DNA of 64,000 nt, taken from contig CAVTFN010000003.1 in assembly GCA_963734065.1 (NCBI GenBank), positions 806,001 through 870,000 on the forward strand. The letters run 5' to 3'. Numbering within the stretch: position 1 is the stretch's first letter; each line of letters begins with the position of its first letter. Below are positions 34,873 through 43,490 of the stretch, piece after piece. The position numbers were made by a program, and so were the translations under genes. Below the pieces are notes generated by a model, which had not been told where the DNA came from, searched no databases, and worked only from the letters and a program-made list of their open reading frames with translations. Source of the DNA: DATBLE01 sp963734065. Lineage in GTDB: Bacteria > Actinomycetota > Thermoleophilia > Gaiellales > Gaiellaceae.

Positions 34873-35706
34873 GTGACGCGCGTCGCGGTCGTCGGCAGCT
34901 ACGGGGTCGGTCTCACCTTCGGCTGTGGGCGCGCGCCCGAGCTCGGAGAGACCGTGATCGGGACGCTGTTCCGGCGCGACCACGGCGGTAAGGGCTCGAA
35001 CCAGGCCGTCGGCGCCGCCCGGCTGGGAGCAGAGGTCGCCCTGCTGACCGCTGTCGGCGAGGACGCGTTCGGCGAGGGGGCGTTCGGACTGTGGCAGGAG
35101 GAGGGCGTCGACTCGACGGCCGTTCTCCGCACGGCGCTGCCGACGATGACCGCGGCGATCCTGGTCGAAGAGGGTGGCGACAACCGCATCGTGGTCGTCC
35201 CCGGCGCGCTCTCCGCACTCACGCCCGCGCACGTGGCCGCGTTCGCCGAGCAGATTGCCGCCGCCGACGTCCTGCTCGTCCAGCTGGAGATCCCGGTCGA
35301 GACTGCTCTGCACGCGCTCGACGTCGGCCGTGCGGCCGGCGTGCGGACGATCCTGAACCCCGCGCCGGCGCCGGGCGGCCTGATCGCGGCTTCAGCCGAC
35401 TACCTGACTCCGAACGAGACCGAGGCTGCTTCCCTGGGCGACGCGGACGGCACCCTCGTGGTCACGCTCGGGGAACACGGCGCGAGCCTTCGGGGCGAGG
35501 AGATCCCGGCCTTTCCGGCCGAGCCGGTCGACACGACCGGTGCGGGCGACGCGTTCTGTGCGGCGTTCGCGGTTGCGCTGGCGGAGGGCGCCGACGACGC
35601 CGAGGCAGTGCGGTGGGGCTGCGCGGCCGGCGCGCACATGGTCGAGCACGAAGGCGTGATTTCGGGCCTGCCGACCCGTGGCGAACTGGAGGCGCGCCTG
35701 GGATGA
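34873..35706 (+). CDS. Ribokinase family (PfkB) sugar kinase, copy 2
   Basis: A 277-residue PfkB kinase. Start GTG 34873. It has GGKGSNQAVGAARLGAEVAL for sugar binding and the intact VDTTGAGDAFCAA catalytic motif, so it is closer to canonical ribokinase than copy 1. It is the first gene of a coupled three-gene unit with nucleoside hydrolase 2 and the diiron protein. Confidence 0.9.
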   Translation: MTRVAVVGSYGVGLTFGCGRAPELGETVIGTLFRRDHGGKGSNQAVGAARLGAEVALLTAVGEDAFGEGAFGLWQEEGVDSTAVLRTALPTMTAAILVEEGGDNRIVVVPGALSALTPAHVAAFAEQIAAADVLLVQLEIPVETALHALDVGRAAGVRTILNPAPAPGGLIAASADYLTPNETEAASLGDADGTLVVTLGEHGASLRGEEIPAFPAEPVDTTGAGDAFCAAFAVALAEGADDAEAVRWGCAAGAHMVEHEGVISGLPTRGELEARLG

Positions 35707-36626
35707 CCCGCCTGATCGTCGACACCGACACGGCCGGCGACGACGTCTTCTCGCTGCTGATCGCGCTCCGCCATCCGAACGCGACCCTGGAGGCGATCAC
35801 GGTCTGCTGCGGGAACGTCGCCTTCGAGCAGGAGGTCGAGAACGCGCTCTACACCGTCGAGACGGCCGGCCGGGTCGGCGAGGTGCCCGTCTACGCGGGC
35901 TGTGCGCAACCGCTGATCGCCGAGTGGGTCGGTGCCGAGTATGTGCACGGCCAGGACGGGATGGGTGACTCGTTCTTCCCGCGGGCGGCGCAGCGGCCCG
36001 AGCCCGAGCACGCGGTCGACGAGCTCGTCCGCCGGATCAACGCGGGCCCCGGCGAGCTGACCATCCTCGCCCAGGCGCCTTTGACCAACCTGGCCGCGGC
36101 GGTCGTACGCGACCCATCGATCGCACAGAAGGTCGCGCGTCTCTACGTGATGGGCGGCGGCGACGGCAACATCACGCCGGCCGCCGAGTACAACTTCTTC
36201 GTCGACCCCGAGGCGGCCAGGATCGTGCTGAATGCGGGCTTCCCGCTGACGCTCTTCACCTGGTCGCTGACGCGCACCCGCGGGGTGTTCGACGACGCCA
36301 TGCTCGCGCGGATCGAGGCGCTCGGCACACCGCTGTCGGAGTTCTTCGGAAAGGTGAATCGAAAGGCCCGCGAGTTCGACGACAAGGTCAACCATCTGGG
36401 CGGATCGACCCACCCCGACTCGATGGCCTGCGCAGCGATCGTGGAGCCGTCTCTGATCCTCGCGACCGAGGAGGCAGTCGTGGACGTCGAGACGTCGGGT
36501 GATCTGACCCGCGGCTGGAGCCTGATCGACACGCTCGGGCGCGTCGAGCGCGAGCCGAACGCGACCGTCGTCACCGACTACGACACCGGCGGCTTCCTCG
36601 AGCTCATGCTCGAGGTCCTGGGATGA
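35703..36626 (+). CDS. Nucleoside hydrolase (IU-NH family), copy 2
   Basis: A 307-residue nucleoside hydrolase starting at ATG 35703 (4-nt overlap with the kinase). The metal site reads DTDTAGDDVFS; the Pro-Gly of the usual DxDPGxDD is replaced by Thr-Ala-Gly but the three Asp are kept. GGSTHPDSMACAA lies where copy 1 has the active-site His/Asp motif. The two copies are clearly diverged, suggesting different base or sugar preference. Confidence 0.9.
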   Translation: MTRLIVDTDTAGDDVFSLLIALRHPNATLEAITVCCGNVAFEQEVENALYTVETAGRVGEVPVYAGCAQPLIAEWVGAEYVHGQDGMGDSFFPRAAQRPEPEHAVDELVRRINAGPGELTILAQAPLTNLAAAVVRDPSIAQKVARLYVMGGGDGNITPAAEYNFFVDPEAARIVLNAGFPLTLFTWSLTRTRGVFDDAMLARIEALGTPLSEFFGKVNRKAREFDDKVNHLGGSTHPDSMACAAIVEPSLILATEEAVVDVETSGDLTRGWSLIDTLGRVEREPNATVVTDYDTGGFLELMLEVLG

Positions 36627-37738
36627 GCTACCTCCCGCCGACCCGTGAGCTCCGCGTCCGCTTCGACACCGCCCGGGAGCTGACGCACCTCTTCTATCGC
36701 GAGCAGGCGGTCGTGCTCGCTTGCGGCGGCTTCACGCCACACGCAGCCCTACTGGAGCACAAGGCCGAGCTGGCCCGCACGGCCTGGGAATCGGCGCTCA
36801 CGGCCGACGCCCTGCGCGAGCGCGTGTTCGAGCTCCGGTATCCGGTGCGATTCCTGGACGAACAGGCCGAGGAGCTCGCGATCGTCGACCCCGACGATCT
36901 GCGCCTGGTGGTGGCCCAGCTGCGCGACGACTACGGCGCGTACCTCGACGTGGCCGACGAGCTGGCCGACGGACCCTCCATCCGTCTGGTCGAGTCGGCG
37001 CTGCGCGACAAACAGCGTCAGCAGGACGCTCTCGGCCCGATCGAGCTCACCGACGACGACCCGGCCCGCGACCCACGCTACTTCGCGTCGAGCTTCTACT
37101 GGCCGGACGTCCTCGACCCCACGTATCCGTACGGCGAGGGCGTCGCGCTGCAGCTGCGGTCGGCGGTCAGCCACGTGAACGAGGTCTGGGCGGTCGACAC
37201 CGCGGGCCGGATCCTGCACGACCTCCCACCCGAGCTGGGCTGGGAGTTCACGCGGGACGCCGCGCGCTGGCTCTACGACGAGAGCCGCCACATGCTGATG
37301 GGCGCCGAACGGCTCGCCCGCTGGGGCTTCGAGCCGGCGCAGATCCCGCTCGGCGGCTACATCTACGAGGCCTGCGAGGGCGAGGATCCGCTGTACCGCC
37401 TCGGCATGCTCGGCTACTTCGAGACGAAGAACATCGGCCGCAAGCGCGAGCGGGCGCGGGCGTTCCACGACATGGGCGATGCGACCAGCGAAACCGACAT
37501 GGAGTTCGACTGGGCGGACGAGACGCTGCATGCCGAGTACGGCAGGCGCTGGCTGCGGCGACTGCTCGAGGCGCGCGGGGAGGATCCCGAGTCGTGGCCG
37601 GGGGTGCTGGAACGCTGCGAGCAGCTCGTCCAGGAGCGGGTTGCGCGGGCGTCAGCGGAAGACCTCGAGCGCATCCGCACATGCGCCGACGCGCTGGTGG
37701 CCGCTGCCGGCTATCCAAGTCGCCGCGCGGACGTCTAA
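36623..37738 (+). CDS. Ferritin-like diiron protein (DUF455-like) coupled to nucleoside hydrolase
   Basis: A 371-residue protein starting at ATG 36623, overlapping the hydrolase stop. The C-terminal half carries a complete diiron four-helix pattern: E187 (HVNEVWAVD), E220-x-x-H223 (YDESRHMLMG), E267 (YFETKN) and E300-x-x-H303 (ADETLHAEYG). The E-to-ExxH spacing is 33 residues both times. The N-terminal half is helical, acidic and unassigned. Such proteins are iron oxidases, hydroxylases or MiaE-like enzymes. Translation coupling to nucleoside hydrolase and ribokinase suggests it acts on a nucleoside, base or pentose; the reaction is unknown. Confidence 0.7.
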   Translation: MSYLPPTRELRVRFDTARELTHLFYREQAVVLACGGFTPHAALLEHKAELARTAWESALTADALRERVFELRYPVRFLDEQAEELAIVDPDDLRLVVAQLRDDYGAYLDVADELADGPSIRLVESALRDKQRQQDALGPIELTDDDPARDPRYFASSFYWPDVLDPTYPYGEGVALQLRSAVSHVNEVWAVDTAGRILHDLPPELGWEFTRDAARWLYDESRHMLMGAERLARWGFEPAQIPLGGYIYEACEGEDPLYRLGMLGYFETKNIGRKRERARAFHDMGDATSETDMEFDWADETLHAEYGRRWLRRLLEARGEDPESWPGVLERCEQLVQERVARASAEDLERIRTCADALVAAAGYPSRRADV

Positions 37739-37742
37739 TCAG

Positions 37743-37770
37743 TTGACCCTGGGGTCCGAGGGGATAGGAT
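37743..37770 (+). promoter_or_regulatory. Promoter of the nucleoside ABC transporter operon
   Basis: TTGACC (37743-37748), a 16-nt spacer and TAGGAT (37765-37770). It predicts a leader of about 50 nt before the GGGAGGA ribosome-binding site of the binding-protein gene. Confidence 0.7.
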
Positions 37771-37826
37771 CTGGCGCTCCCCTGCGCGGGGTTCTGTGGA
37801 ACATTCAGTATCGAGGGAGGATTTGG

Positions 37827-38861
37827 GTGACCAAGAGACGTTTCCTGCCGGTTGCGCTTGCCGTGCCGGCGATTATTCTCGCGGTCGCGCTGCTCGCCGG
37901 AACCGGCGGCGCCGCGCGACAGGCGACGATCAAAGCGGGGCTCGTCAGTGACGTCGGCCGCTTCAACGACAAGGGCTTCAACCAGTCTCAGCTGGTCGGC
38001 CTGAAGCGCTCGCGCTCGCTCGGCGGGGTGACCATCCAAGCGGTCGAGTCGCGCTCGGCCGGCGACTACATCCCGAACTTCGCGACGCTGGCCCGCCAGC
38101 ACTACGACGTGATCGTCGGCGCGGGCTTCCTGCTCGCCGACGCGGAGAACACCGTCGCCAAGAAGTTCCCGTCGATCCACTTCGCGATCACGGATTACTC
38201 GGTGCACGGCGCGCCGTTCGCCGACAAGAAGGGCAACGTGCTGACGAAGAACGTCACCGGCCTGACGTACGCGACCCAGGAGAACAGCTACCTGGTCGGG
38301 TGCCTCTCCGCGCTGATGACGAAGAAGGACGGCGCGAAGCACATCATCAGCGCGACCGCGGGCGTCAAGATCCCGCCGGTCGACTCGTTCATCGCCGGGT
38401 ACAAGGCCGGCGCGCGGAAATGCGTCCCGGGCACGAAGGTGCTGGTCGGCTACTCGCAGACCTTCACCGAGCAGGACAAGTGCAAGGCGATCGCGCAGAA
38501 TCAGATCGCCGCGGGCTCGCACGTCGTCTTCGCGGTCGCCGGCCCCTGTGGCCTGGGCGCGCTCGAGGCGGCGAAGGAGCAGAAGGTCTGGGGCGACGGC
38601 GTCGACGTCGACCAGGCGTACCTCGGCCCGCACATCCTGACCAGCGCGGTCAAGCGGGTGGACACTGGGGTCTATCTCACCGTCAAGGCGGCCAAGGACG
38701 GCACGCTGGTCGGCGGCGGGGACATCACGTTCAACCTGAAGAACGGCGGCGTCGCCCTGGGCAAGATCAGCCCGAAGGTGCCGGCCGCCTACAAGGCGAG
38801 GCTCAACGCCCTCAAGGCGCAGATCATCGCCGGCAAGATCAAGCCTCCGGCGGCCCTGTAG
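37827..38861 (+). CDS. BMP/PnrA-type nucleoside-binding protein
   Basis: A 344-residue substrate-binding protein of the BMP (basic membrane protein) family; characterised members bind purine nucleosides. GTG 37827 has a strong GGGAGGA 6 nt upstream. The signal peptide (VALAVPAIILAVALLAGTGGA) has no lipobox Cys, unlike most BMP lipoproteins. Motifs: AGLVSDVGRFNDKGFNQ at the mature start, VGAGFLLADA and YATQENSYLVGCLSALM. Three Cys occur in the second lobe. A strong hairpin follows, then the importer genes. Confidence 0.9.
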   Translation: MTKRRFLPVALAVPAIILAVALLAGTGGAARQATIKAGLVSDVGRFNDKGFNQSQLVGLKRSRSLGGVTIQAVESRSAGDYIPNFATLARQHYDVIVGAGFLLADAENTVAKKFPSIHFAITDYSVHGAPFADKKGNVLTKNVTGLTYATQENSYLVGCLSALMTKKDGAKHIISATAGVKIPPVDSFIAGYKAGARKCVPGTKVLVGYSQTFTEQDKCKAIAQNQIAAGSHVVFAVAGPCGLGALEAAKEQKVWGDGVDVDQAYLGPHILTSAVKRVDTGVYLTVKAAKDGTLVGGGDITFNLKNGGVALGKISPKVPAAYKARLNALKAQIIAGKIKPPAAL

Positions 38862-38881
38862 ACGTTGCCGGATCGTCGTGC

Positions 38882-38912
38882 GAAGAGGGCGGGCCGTGTG
38901 CCCGCCCTCTTC
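38882..38912 (+). terminator. Hairpin between binding protein and ABC ATPase
   Basis: GAAGAGGGCGGGC and its exact complement form a 13-bp stem with a 5-nt loop, followed by CGTTTGCG. It is a good partial terminator or mRNA stabiliser downstream of the binding-protein gene, parallel to the malE-malF hairpin. Confidence 0.7.
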
Positions 38913-38926
38913 CGTTTGCGCCCGGT

Positions 38927-38932
38927 TAGGAT
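38927..38932 (+). promoter_or_regulatory. Leaderless -10 box of the nucleoside ABC ATPase
   Basis: TAGGAT ends 8 nt before ATG 38941. It would give the importer genes a second promoter after the hairpin. Confidence 0.5.
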
Positions 38933-38940
38933 CGCCGGGC

Positions 38941-40476
38941 ATGGCTGAGACCGGAGTCGTCCTCGCGCTCTTCAGCATCACCAAGCAGTTCCCGGGCGTC
39001 CTCGCGAACGACAGCATCGATTTCGAGCTCCTGGACGGCGAGGTCCACGCCCTGCTCGGGGAGAACGGCGCCGGCAAGTCGACGCTGATGAACATCCTCT
39101 ACGGCCTGTATCACCCGGACTCGGGCGAGATCCACCTGAACGGGAAGAAGGCGACGTTCTCGTCCGCAAAGGACGCGATCGACGCCGGGATCGGGATGGT
39201 GCACCAGCACTTCATGCTGATCCCCGTGATGACGGTGGCCGAGAACATCGTCCTCGCCCAGGAGCCGACGCAGGCCGAGGTGCTGCTCGACGTGGGCGAG
39301 GCCCGGCGCCGCGTGCGCGAGCTCTCCGACCGCTTCGGCCTCGCCGTCGATCCCGACGCGCGCATCCAGGACATCACCGTCGCCCAGCAGCAGCGCGTCG
39401 AGATCCTCAAAGCCCTCTACCGCGGCGCGGAGATCCTCGTCCTCGACGAGCCGAGCGCCGTGCTCACGCCGCAGGAGGTGCGTGAGCTGTTCGCGATCAT
39501 CCACGAGTTGAAGGCAGAGCGGAAGTCGATCATCTTCATCTCGCACAAGTTGCACGAGGTCCTCGAGGTCGCCGACCGGATCAGCGTTCTTCGCCGCGGC
39601 CGGAAGATCGCGACCGTCCCGAAGGAGGGTGCGACCGAGGAGAGCCTCGCTCGCATGATGGTCGGCCGCGAGGTCCTGCTCCGCGTCGACAAGCCACCCG
39701 CGACCCCCGAGGAGACGCTGCTGGCGGTCGAGGATCTGCACGTTCTCGACGACCGCAGCCTGGAGAAGGTGCGGGGCGTCTCGTTCCACGTGCGGGCGCG
39801 GGAGATCGTCGGGATCGCGGGCGTCGACGGCAACGGCCAGACGGAGCTGATCGACGCCCTCACCGGTCTGCGCCGCCTCCAGAGCGGCTCGATCGAGGTC
39901 GCCGGCAAGTCCTACGCGCGCGGCACCCCGCGTGGGATGCTCGACGCCGGGGTCGGGCACATCCCCGAGGACCGCCACCGCCGCGGCCTCGTCCTCGAGT
40001 TCTCGATCGCCGAGAACATCGCGATCCACGACTACTGCTCTCCGCCCGCCTCGCGGTTCGGCTGGCTCTATCCGCGCCGTCTGGTCGCGCGCGCCGCCCA
40101 GCTGATCCACGACTTCGACGTCCGCGGCGGCGGCCCGCACACGCGCGCGGGCGCCCTCTCGGGCGGGAACCAGCAGAAGGTGGTCGTCGCCCGCGAGGTC
40201 GCCCGAAACCCGAAGGTGTTGATCGCCGCCCAGCCCACCCGTGGGCTCGACGTCGGCGCGATCGAGTACGTCCATCGCCGCCTGGTCGCCGAGCGCGACG
40301 CGGGTCGGGCCGTGCTGCTCGTCTCGCTCGAGCTCGACGAGATCCTCTCGCTCTCCGACCGGATCCTAGTCATGTTCGAGGGCGAGGTCGTCGGCGAGTA
40401 CGGGCCCGACATCTCGGAGGAGGAGCTGGGCATCGCGATGCTGGGCGGCCGCCGGAAAGCGGCGGACGCGGCGTGA
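38941..40476 (+). CDS. Nucleoside ABC transporter, double ATPase subunit
   Basis: A 511-residue protein with two fused ABC domains, as in the RbsA/NupA/YufO class. Domain 1: LLGENGAGKSTLMN, degenerate signature (ITVAQQQRVEI), ILVLDEPSAVLTP. Domain 2: GVDGNGQTELIDAL in place of a full Walker A, signature LSGGNQQKVVVAREVA and AAQPTRGLDVGA. The second site therefore keeps a good signature but a weak P-loop, the normal asymmetry of this class. Start ATG 38941. The end overlaps permease 1. Confidence 0.95.
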   Translation: MAETGVVLALFSITKQFPGVLANDSIDFELLDGEVHALLGENGAGKSTLMNILYGLYHPDSGEIHLNGKKATFSSAKDAIDAGIGMVHQHFMLIPVMTVAENIVLAQEPTQAEVLLDVGEARRRVRELSDRFGLAVDPDARIQDITVAQQQRVEILKALYRGAEILVLDEPSAVLTPQEVRELFAIIHELKAERKSIIFISHKLHEVLEVADRISVLRRGRKIATVPKEGATEESLARMMVGREVLLRVDKPPATPEETLLAVEDLHVLDDRSLEKVRGVSFHVRAREIVGIAGVDGNGQTELIDALTGLRRLQSGSIEVAGKSYARGTPRGMLDAGVGHIPEDRHRRGLVLEFSIAENIAIHDYCSPPASRFGWLYPRRLVARAAQLIHDFDVRGGGPHTRAGALSGGNQQKVVVAREVARNPKVLIAAQPTRGLDVGAIEYVHRRLVAERDAGRAVLLVSLELDEILSLSDRILVMFEGEVVGEYGPDISEEELGIAMLGGRRKAADAA

Positions 40477-41777
40477 GCGACGACAAGCCGACGGGCGACG
40501 AGCGCTTCGACGAGGAGGCGCGGATCGAGGCCGAGGAGGAGGAGCTAGAGCAGGAGACGCCGGAGGCGGTCGGCGGCGGGGACTACGCGCCGAGCGTCGC
40601 GGCCCGCGTCTCGGCGTTCCAGCGGGCGGGGGGCGCCGTCATCCCGATCGTCACGACGGTCTTTGCGCTGCTGATGGGCATGCTCGTCGTCGCGGCGACG
40701 GGCCACAACCCGTTGACCGCGTTCAAGGGGATCTTCGACGGCACGGGGCTGAACTGGCTGTTTCCGTGGGTGCAGGGTCAGGCCCGTACGGACGCCGCGT
40801 TCAACCTCCAGCAGACGCTGATCGTCACCTCGACGCTGATCCTCGCCGGCTTCGCCGTCTCGTTCGCCTTCAAGTGCGGCATGTTCAACATCGGCGGCAA
40901 CGGCCAGTACATCATGGGCGCGCTCGTCTCGGTCTGGATCGCTTCCTCCTGGGTCGACATGAACGGGAGCCTGCACATCTTCCTGGCGATAACGCTCGCG
41001 ACGGTCGTCGGGGCGCTATGGGCCGGGATCGCGGGCTTCCTGAAAGCGACGGTCGGGGTCCACGAGGTGATCTCGACGATCATGCTCAACTTCGTCGCGA
41101 GCTACTTCGCGCAGGGCCTCGTCGGCCGCGGCGGCCAGCTGCAGAACACGGTCGACACGTCGAACCCGGTCTCCTCGGACATCGCCCCGAAGGCGCACCT
41201 GCCGGTCTTCTGGGGCGACCCGATCCTCCAGGGCCTCCACGTCGGGTTCTTCATCGCCCTGGGCGCGCCGATCGTCTTCTGGCTCGTTCTGTACCGCACG
41301 ACACTGGGCTTCGAGGTGCGGGCGACCGGCTTCAACCCCGAGGCAGCCCGCTACGGCGGCGTCAGCGTGCGCAAGAGCTACATCCTGGCGATGGCGATCT
41401 CCGGCGCCTTCGCCGGCATCGCGGGTGCGATCGACATCCTCGGCTGGCAGTTCCGCCTCGGCGTGCTGGACATCCAGATCGCGAACATCGGTTTCATCGG
41501 CATCGCCGTCGCGCTGCTCGGTCGCAACTCGGCGATCGGCGTGCCGCTCGCAGCGCTCTTCTTCGGGGCGCTCGTGCAGGGGACGTCGACGCGCAACCCG
41601 GCGATCCAGGACGTCTTCGACCCGCGCCTCGCGGGCAACCTCTCGACGATCATCCAGGGGCTCGTCCTGCTCTTCGTCGGTATGGACCTCCTGTTCATCT
41701 GGCTCTGGAATCAGCGCAGGCGGGCACGTCGCCCGGCTACCGGCGCAGCGCAGCAGCCACAGGGAGCCATCCGGTGA
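40473..41777 (+). CDS. Nucleoside ABC transporter permease 1
   Basis: A 434-residue BPD_transp_2 permease with about ten membrane segments. Start GTG 40473 overlaps the ATPase stop. A very acidic N-terminus (EARIEAEEEELEQETPEA) precedes the first membrane segment. Conserved features: FNIGGNGQYIMGAL and TVGVHEVISTIMLNFVA, plus ATGFNPEAARYGGV typical of the family (YufP/NupB type). It would form the heterodimer with permease 2. Confidence 0.94.
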   Translation: MSDDKPTGDERFDEEARIEAEEEELEQETPEAVGGGDYAPSVAARVSAFQRAGGAVIPIVTTVFALLMGMLVVAATGHNPLTAFKGIFDGTGLNWLFPWVQGQARTDAAFNLQQTLIVTSTLILAGFAVSFAFKCGMFNIGGNGQYIMGALVSVWIASSWVDMNGSLHIFLAITLATVVGALWAGIAGFLKATVGVHEVISTIMLNFVASYFAQGLVGRGGQLQNTVDTSNPVSSDIAPKAHLPVFWGDPILQGLHVGFFIALGAPIVFWLVLYRTTLGFEVRATGFNPEAARYGGVSVRKSYILAMAISGAFAGIAGAIDILGWQFRLGVLDIQIANIGFIGIAVALLGRNSAIGVPLAALFFGALVQGTSTRNPAIQDVFDPRLAGNLSTIIQGLVLLFVGMDLLFIWLWNQRRRARRPATGAAQQPQGAIR

Positions 41778-43033
41778 GCACGGTCGCGGTTCCGGCGGCG
41801 CGCGCAGTGAGCCGCAGCGTCCTGCGCTGGATCGCCTGGAGCGCGATCGCCGTCGCCGGGGTGGGGCTCTGGCTGATGTTGCCGCCGGTCGCGATCCGCT
41901 CGGCGCTGTTCATCTTCCTCGTCGAGGGGCTGGCCGCGCTCGCGTGCGCAGCCGTGGCAGGGATGGGGGAGAGGCGCCTCGGCTGGACGGGCGTGGTCGT
42001 TGCCGGGCTCTGCGCTCTCGTCGGCTGGGGTGCGACGCAGTCGAGCATCGGCCACCTCGACGGCGCCTTCATCACCTCGAGCGGGTCGGGCGTCGTTGAC
42101 TGGGGGACGCTGATCGGCCAGATGTTCATCTTCGCCACCCCGGTCGCATTCGCGGCGCTCGGCGGCCTCTATGCGGAGCGGAGCGGCGTGATCAACATCG
42201 GCCTGGAAGGCATGATGCTGGGCGGGTGCTTCTTCGGCATCCTCGCTGCCGACAAGGCGAATTCCTGGCCGGTCGGAATCCTCGCCGCGATGGTCAGCGG
42301 AGCGGTGTTCGGGCTGATCTACGCCTTCCTCGCCATACACATGCGGGCCGACCAGATCGTCGGCGGCACTGCGATCAACTTCCTCGCGCTCGGGATCACG
42401 GGCTACTTCTTCATCCAGATCTACGGCGCCGACGGCACACCGGGAACCGGTATCCCGTCGATCCCGAACGTCAGCCTCACCTTCCTCGACCACATCCCAC
42501 CGCACTCGTACGGAGACCACGGGTTCTGGTACAAGGCGATCGGCGACCTGAATCTGATGACGTGGGTGCTCTTCGCCCTCTTGGTCGCGTCCAGCATCTT
42601 CATGTTCCGGACGCCGTACGGGCTCCGTCTCCGGTCCGTCGGCGAGCACCCGCGGGCGGCGGACACGGTCGGGATCGACGTGTACAAGGTGCGCTACCTC
42701 TCGGTGATCACCTCCTCGACGATCGTCGCGATGGGCGGGGCGTACCTCTCGATCGGCTACACGCACTCCTTCACCGAGAACATGACGAACGGCCGCGGGT
42801 TCATCGGGCTCGCCGCCCTGATCGCCGGCAGCTGGCGGCCCGGGCGGGCGTTCTGCTTCGCGCTTCTGTTCGGCTTCTTCGGTGCGCTCGTCGCCCGCAT
42901 CCAGGGCTACGGCTACGAGCCGCAGGTGTTCGTGCAGGCGCTGCCCTACCTCGTGACGTTGATCGTCGTCGCCGGAGTTGTCGGCAGGTCGATCCCACCC
43001 GCATCTGTTGGACGTCCTTACGTCAAGCAGTAG
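41774..43033 (+). CDS. Nucleoside ABC transporter permease 2
   Basis: A 419-residue BPD_transp_2 permease starting at GTG 41774 (GTGA overlap). Conserved features: ERSGVINIGLEGMMLGG, RADQIVGGTAINFLALG, GEHPRAADTVGIDVY and NGRGFIGLAALIAGSWRP (YufQ/NupC type). A long first membrane region has an extra pair of helices before the core. Confidence 0.94.
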   Translation: MSTVAVPAARAVSRSVLRWIAWSAIAVAGVGLWLMLPPVAIRSALFIFLVEGLAALACAAVAGMGERRLGWTGVVVAGLCALVGWGATQSSIGHLDGAFITSSGSGVVDWGTLIGQMFIFATPVAFAALGGLYAERSGVINIGLEGMMLGGCFFGILAADKANSWPVGILAAMVSGAVFGLIYAFLAIHMRADQIVGGTAINFLALGITGYFFIQIYGADGTPGTGIPSIPNVSLTFLDHIPPHSYGDHGFWYKAIGDLNLMTWVLFALLVASSIFMFRTPYGLRLRSVGEHPRAADTVGIDVYKVRYLSVITSSTIVAMGGAYLSIGYTHSFTENMTNGRGFIGLAALIAGSWRPGRAFCFALLFGFFGALVARIQGYGYEPQVFVQALPYLVTLIVVAGVVGRSIPPASVGRPYVKQ

Positions 43034-43373
43034 CGACGCGCGGCGGGCCAACCCGCGCGCCTGGTGGTCGTTGGCCTGTGGGCTCCTGTCGCTCGCCGCG
43101 ATCCCCGTCGGGGTCGTCCTCGCCCGCGAGCTGAAGCAGGTGACGCTGGTCGAGTCGTCCGGCTCGGTCCTGGTTGCCGCGCTGCTCGGCTGGTCGGCGA
43201 TCGTCCTCGCCCGACGCGCGCGTGAGCGGATCCAGATCACCCTCGGGCGCGCCGGCGGCGGCACGGCGGCGCAGGCCGGCAGGATCCTCGGCATCGTCGG
43301 CCTGCTCGTCGCCGGGACCGCCGCGCTCGCCCTGGGGTTCTGGGGCCTGCTGTCCATGTTCGCGGAGCAGTAG
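43008..43373 (+). CDS. Small membrane protein (DUF4190-like)
   Basis: A 121-residue protein; TTG 43008 is chosen and overlaps permease 2 by 26 nt. Sequence from ANPRAWWSLACGLLSLAAIPVGV with three membrane segments resembles the DUF4190-type small membrane proteins common in actinobacteria. Function unknown; its link to nucleoside transport is positional only. Confidence 0.65.
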   Translation: MDVLTSSSSDARRANPRAWWSLACGLLSLAAIPVGVVLARELKQVTLVESSGSVLVAALLGWSAIVLARRARERIQITLGRAGGGTAAQAGRILGIVGLLVAGTAALALGFWGLLSMFAEQ

Positions 43374-43477
43374 GCTCGGCCCGACCGGCCGCGAGGCGCC
43401 TACGGCGCCCGCCGACGCTCTGTTTGCCGGCAGCGCCGTCTTCGACGGCGCGCACGGCCGCCCGCCCGACCCGGGTC

Positions 43478-43483
43478 TACAAT
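43478..43483 (+). promoter_or_regulatory. Leaderless -10 box of the rodZ-like gene
   Basis: TACAAT ends 7 nt before GTG 43491. It overlaps the alternative ATG 43482, which would not be transcribed from this promoter; this supports the GTG. Confidence 0.6.
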
Positions 43484-43490
43484 GGGGCGC

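Noticed and set aside
41711..43357. A minus-strand frame of about 550 codons opposite permease 2
   Set aside because: It is low-complexity, charged sequence antisense to a conserved membrane protein.
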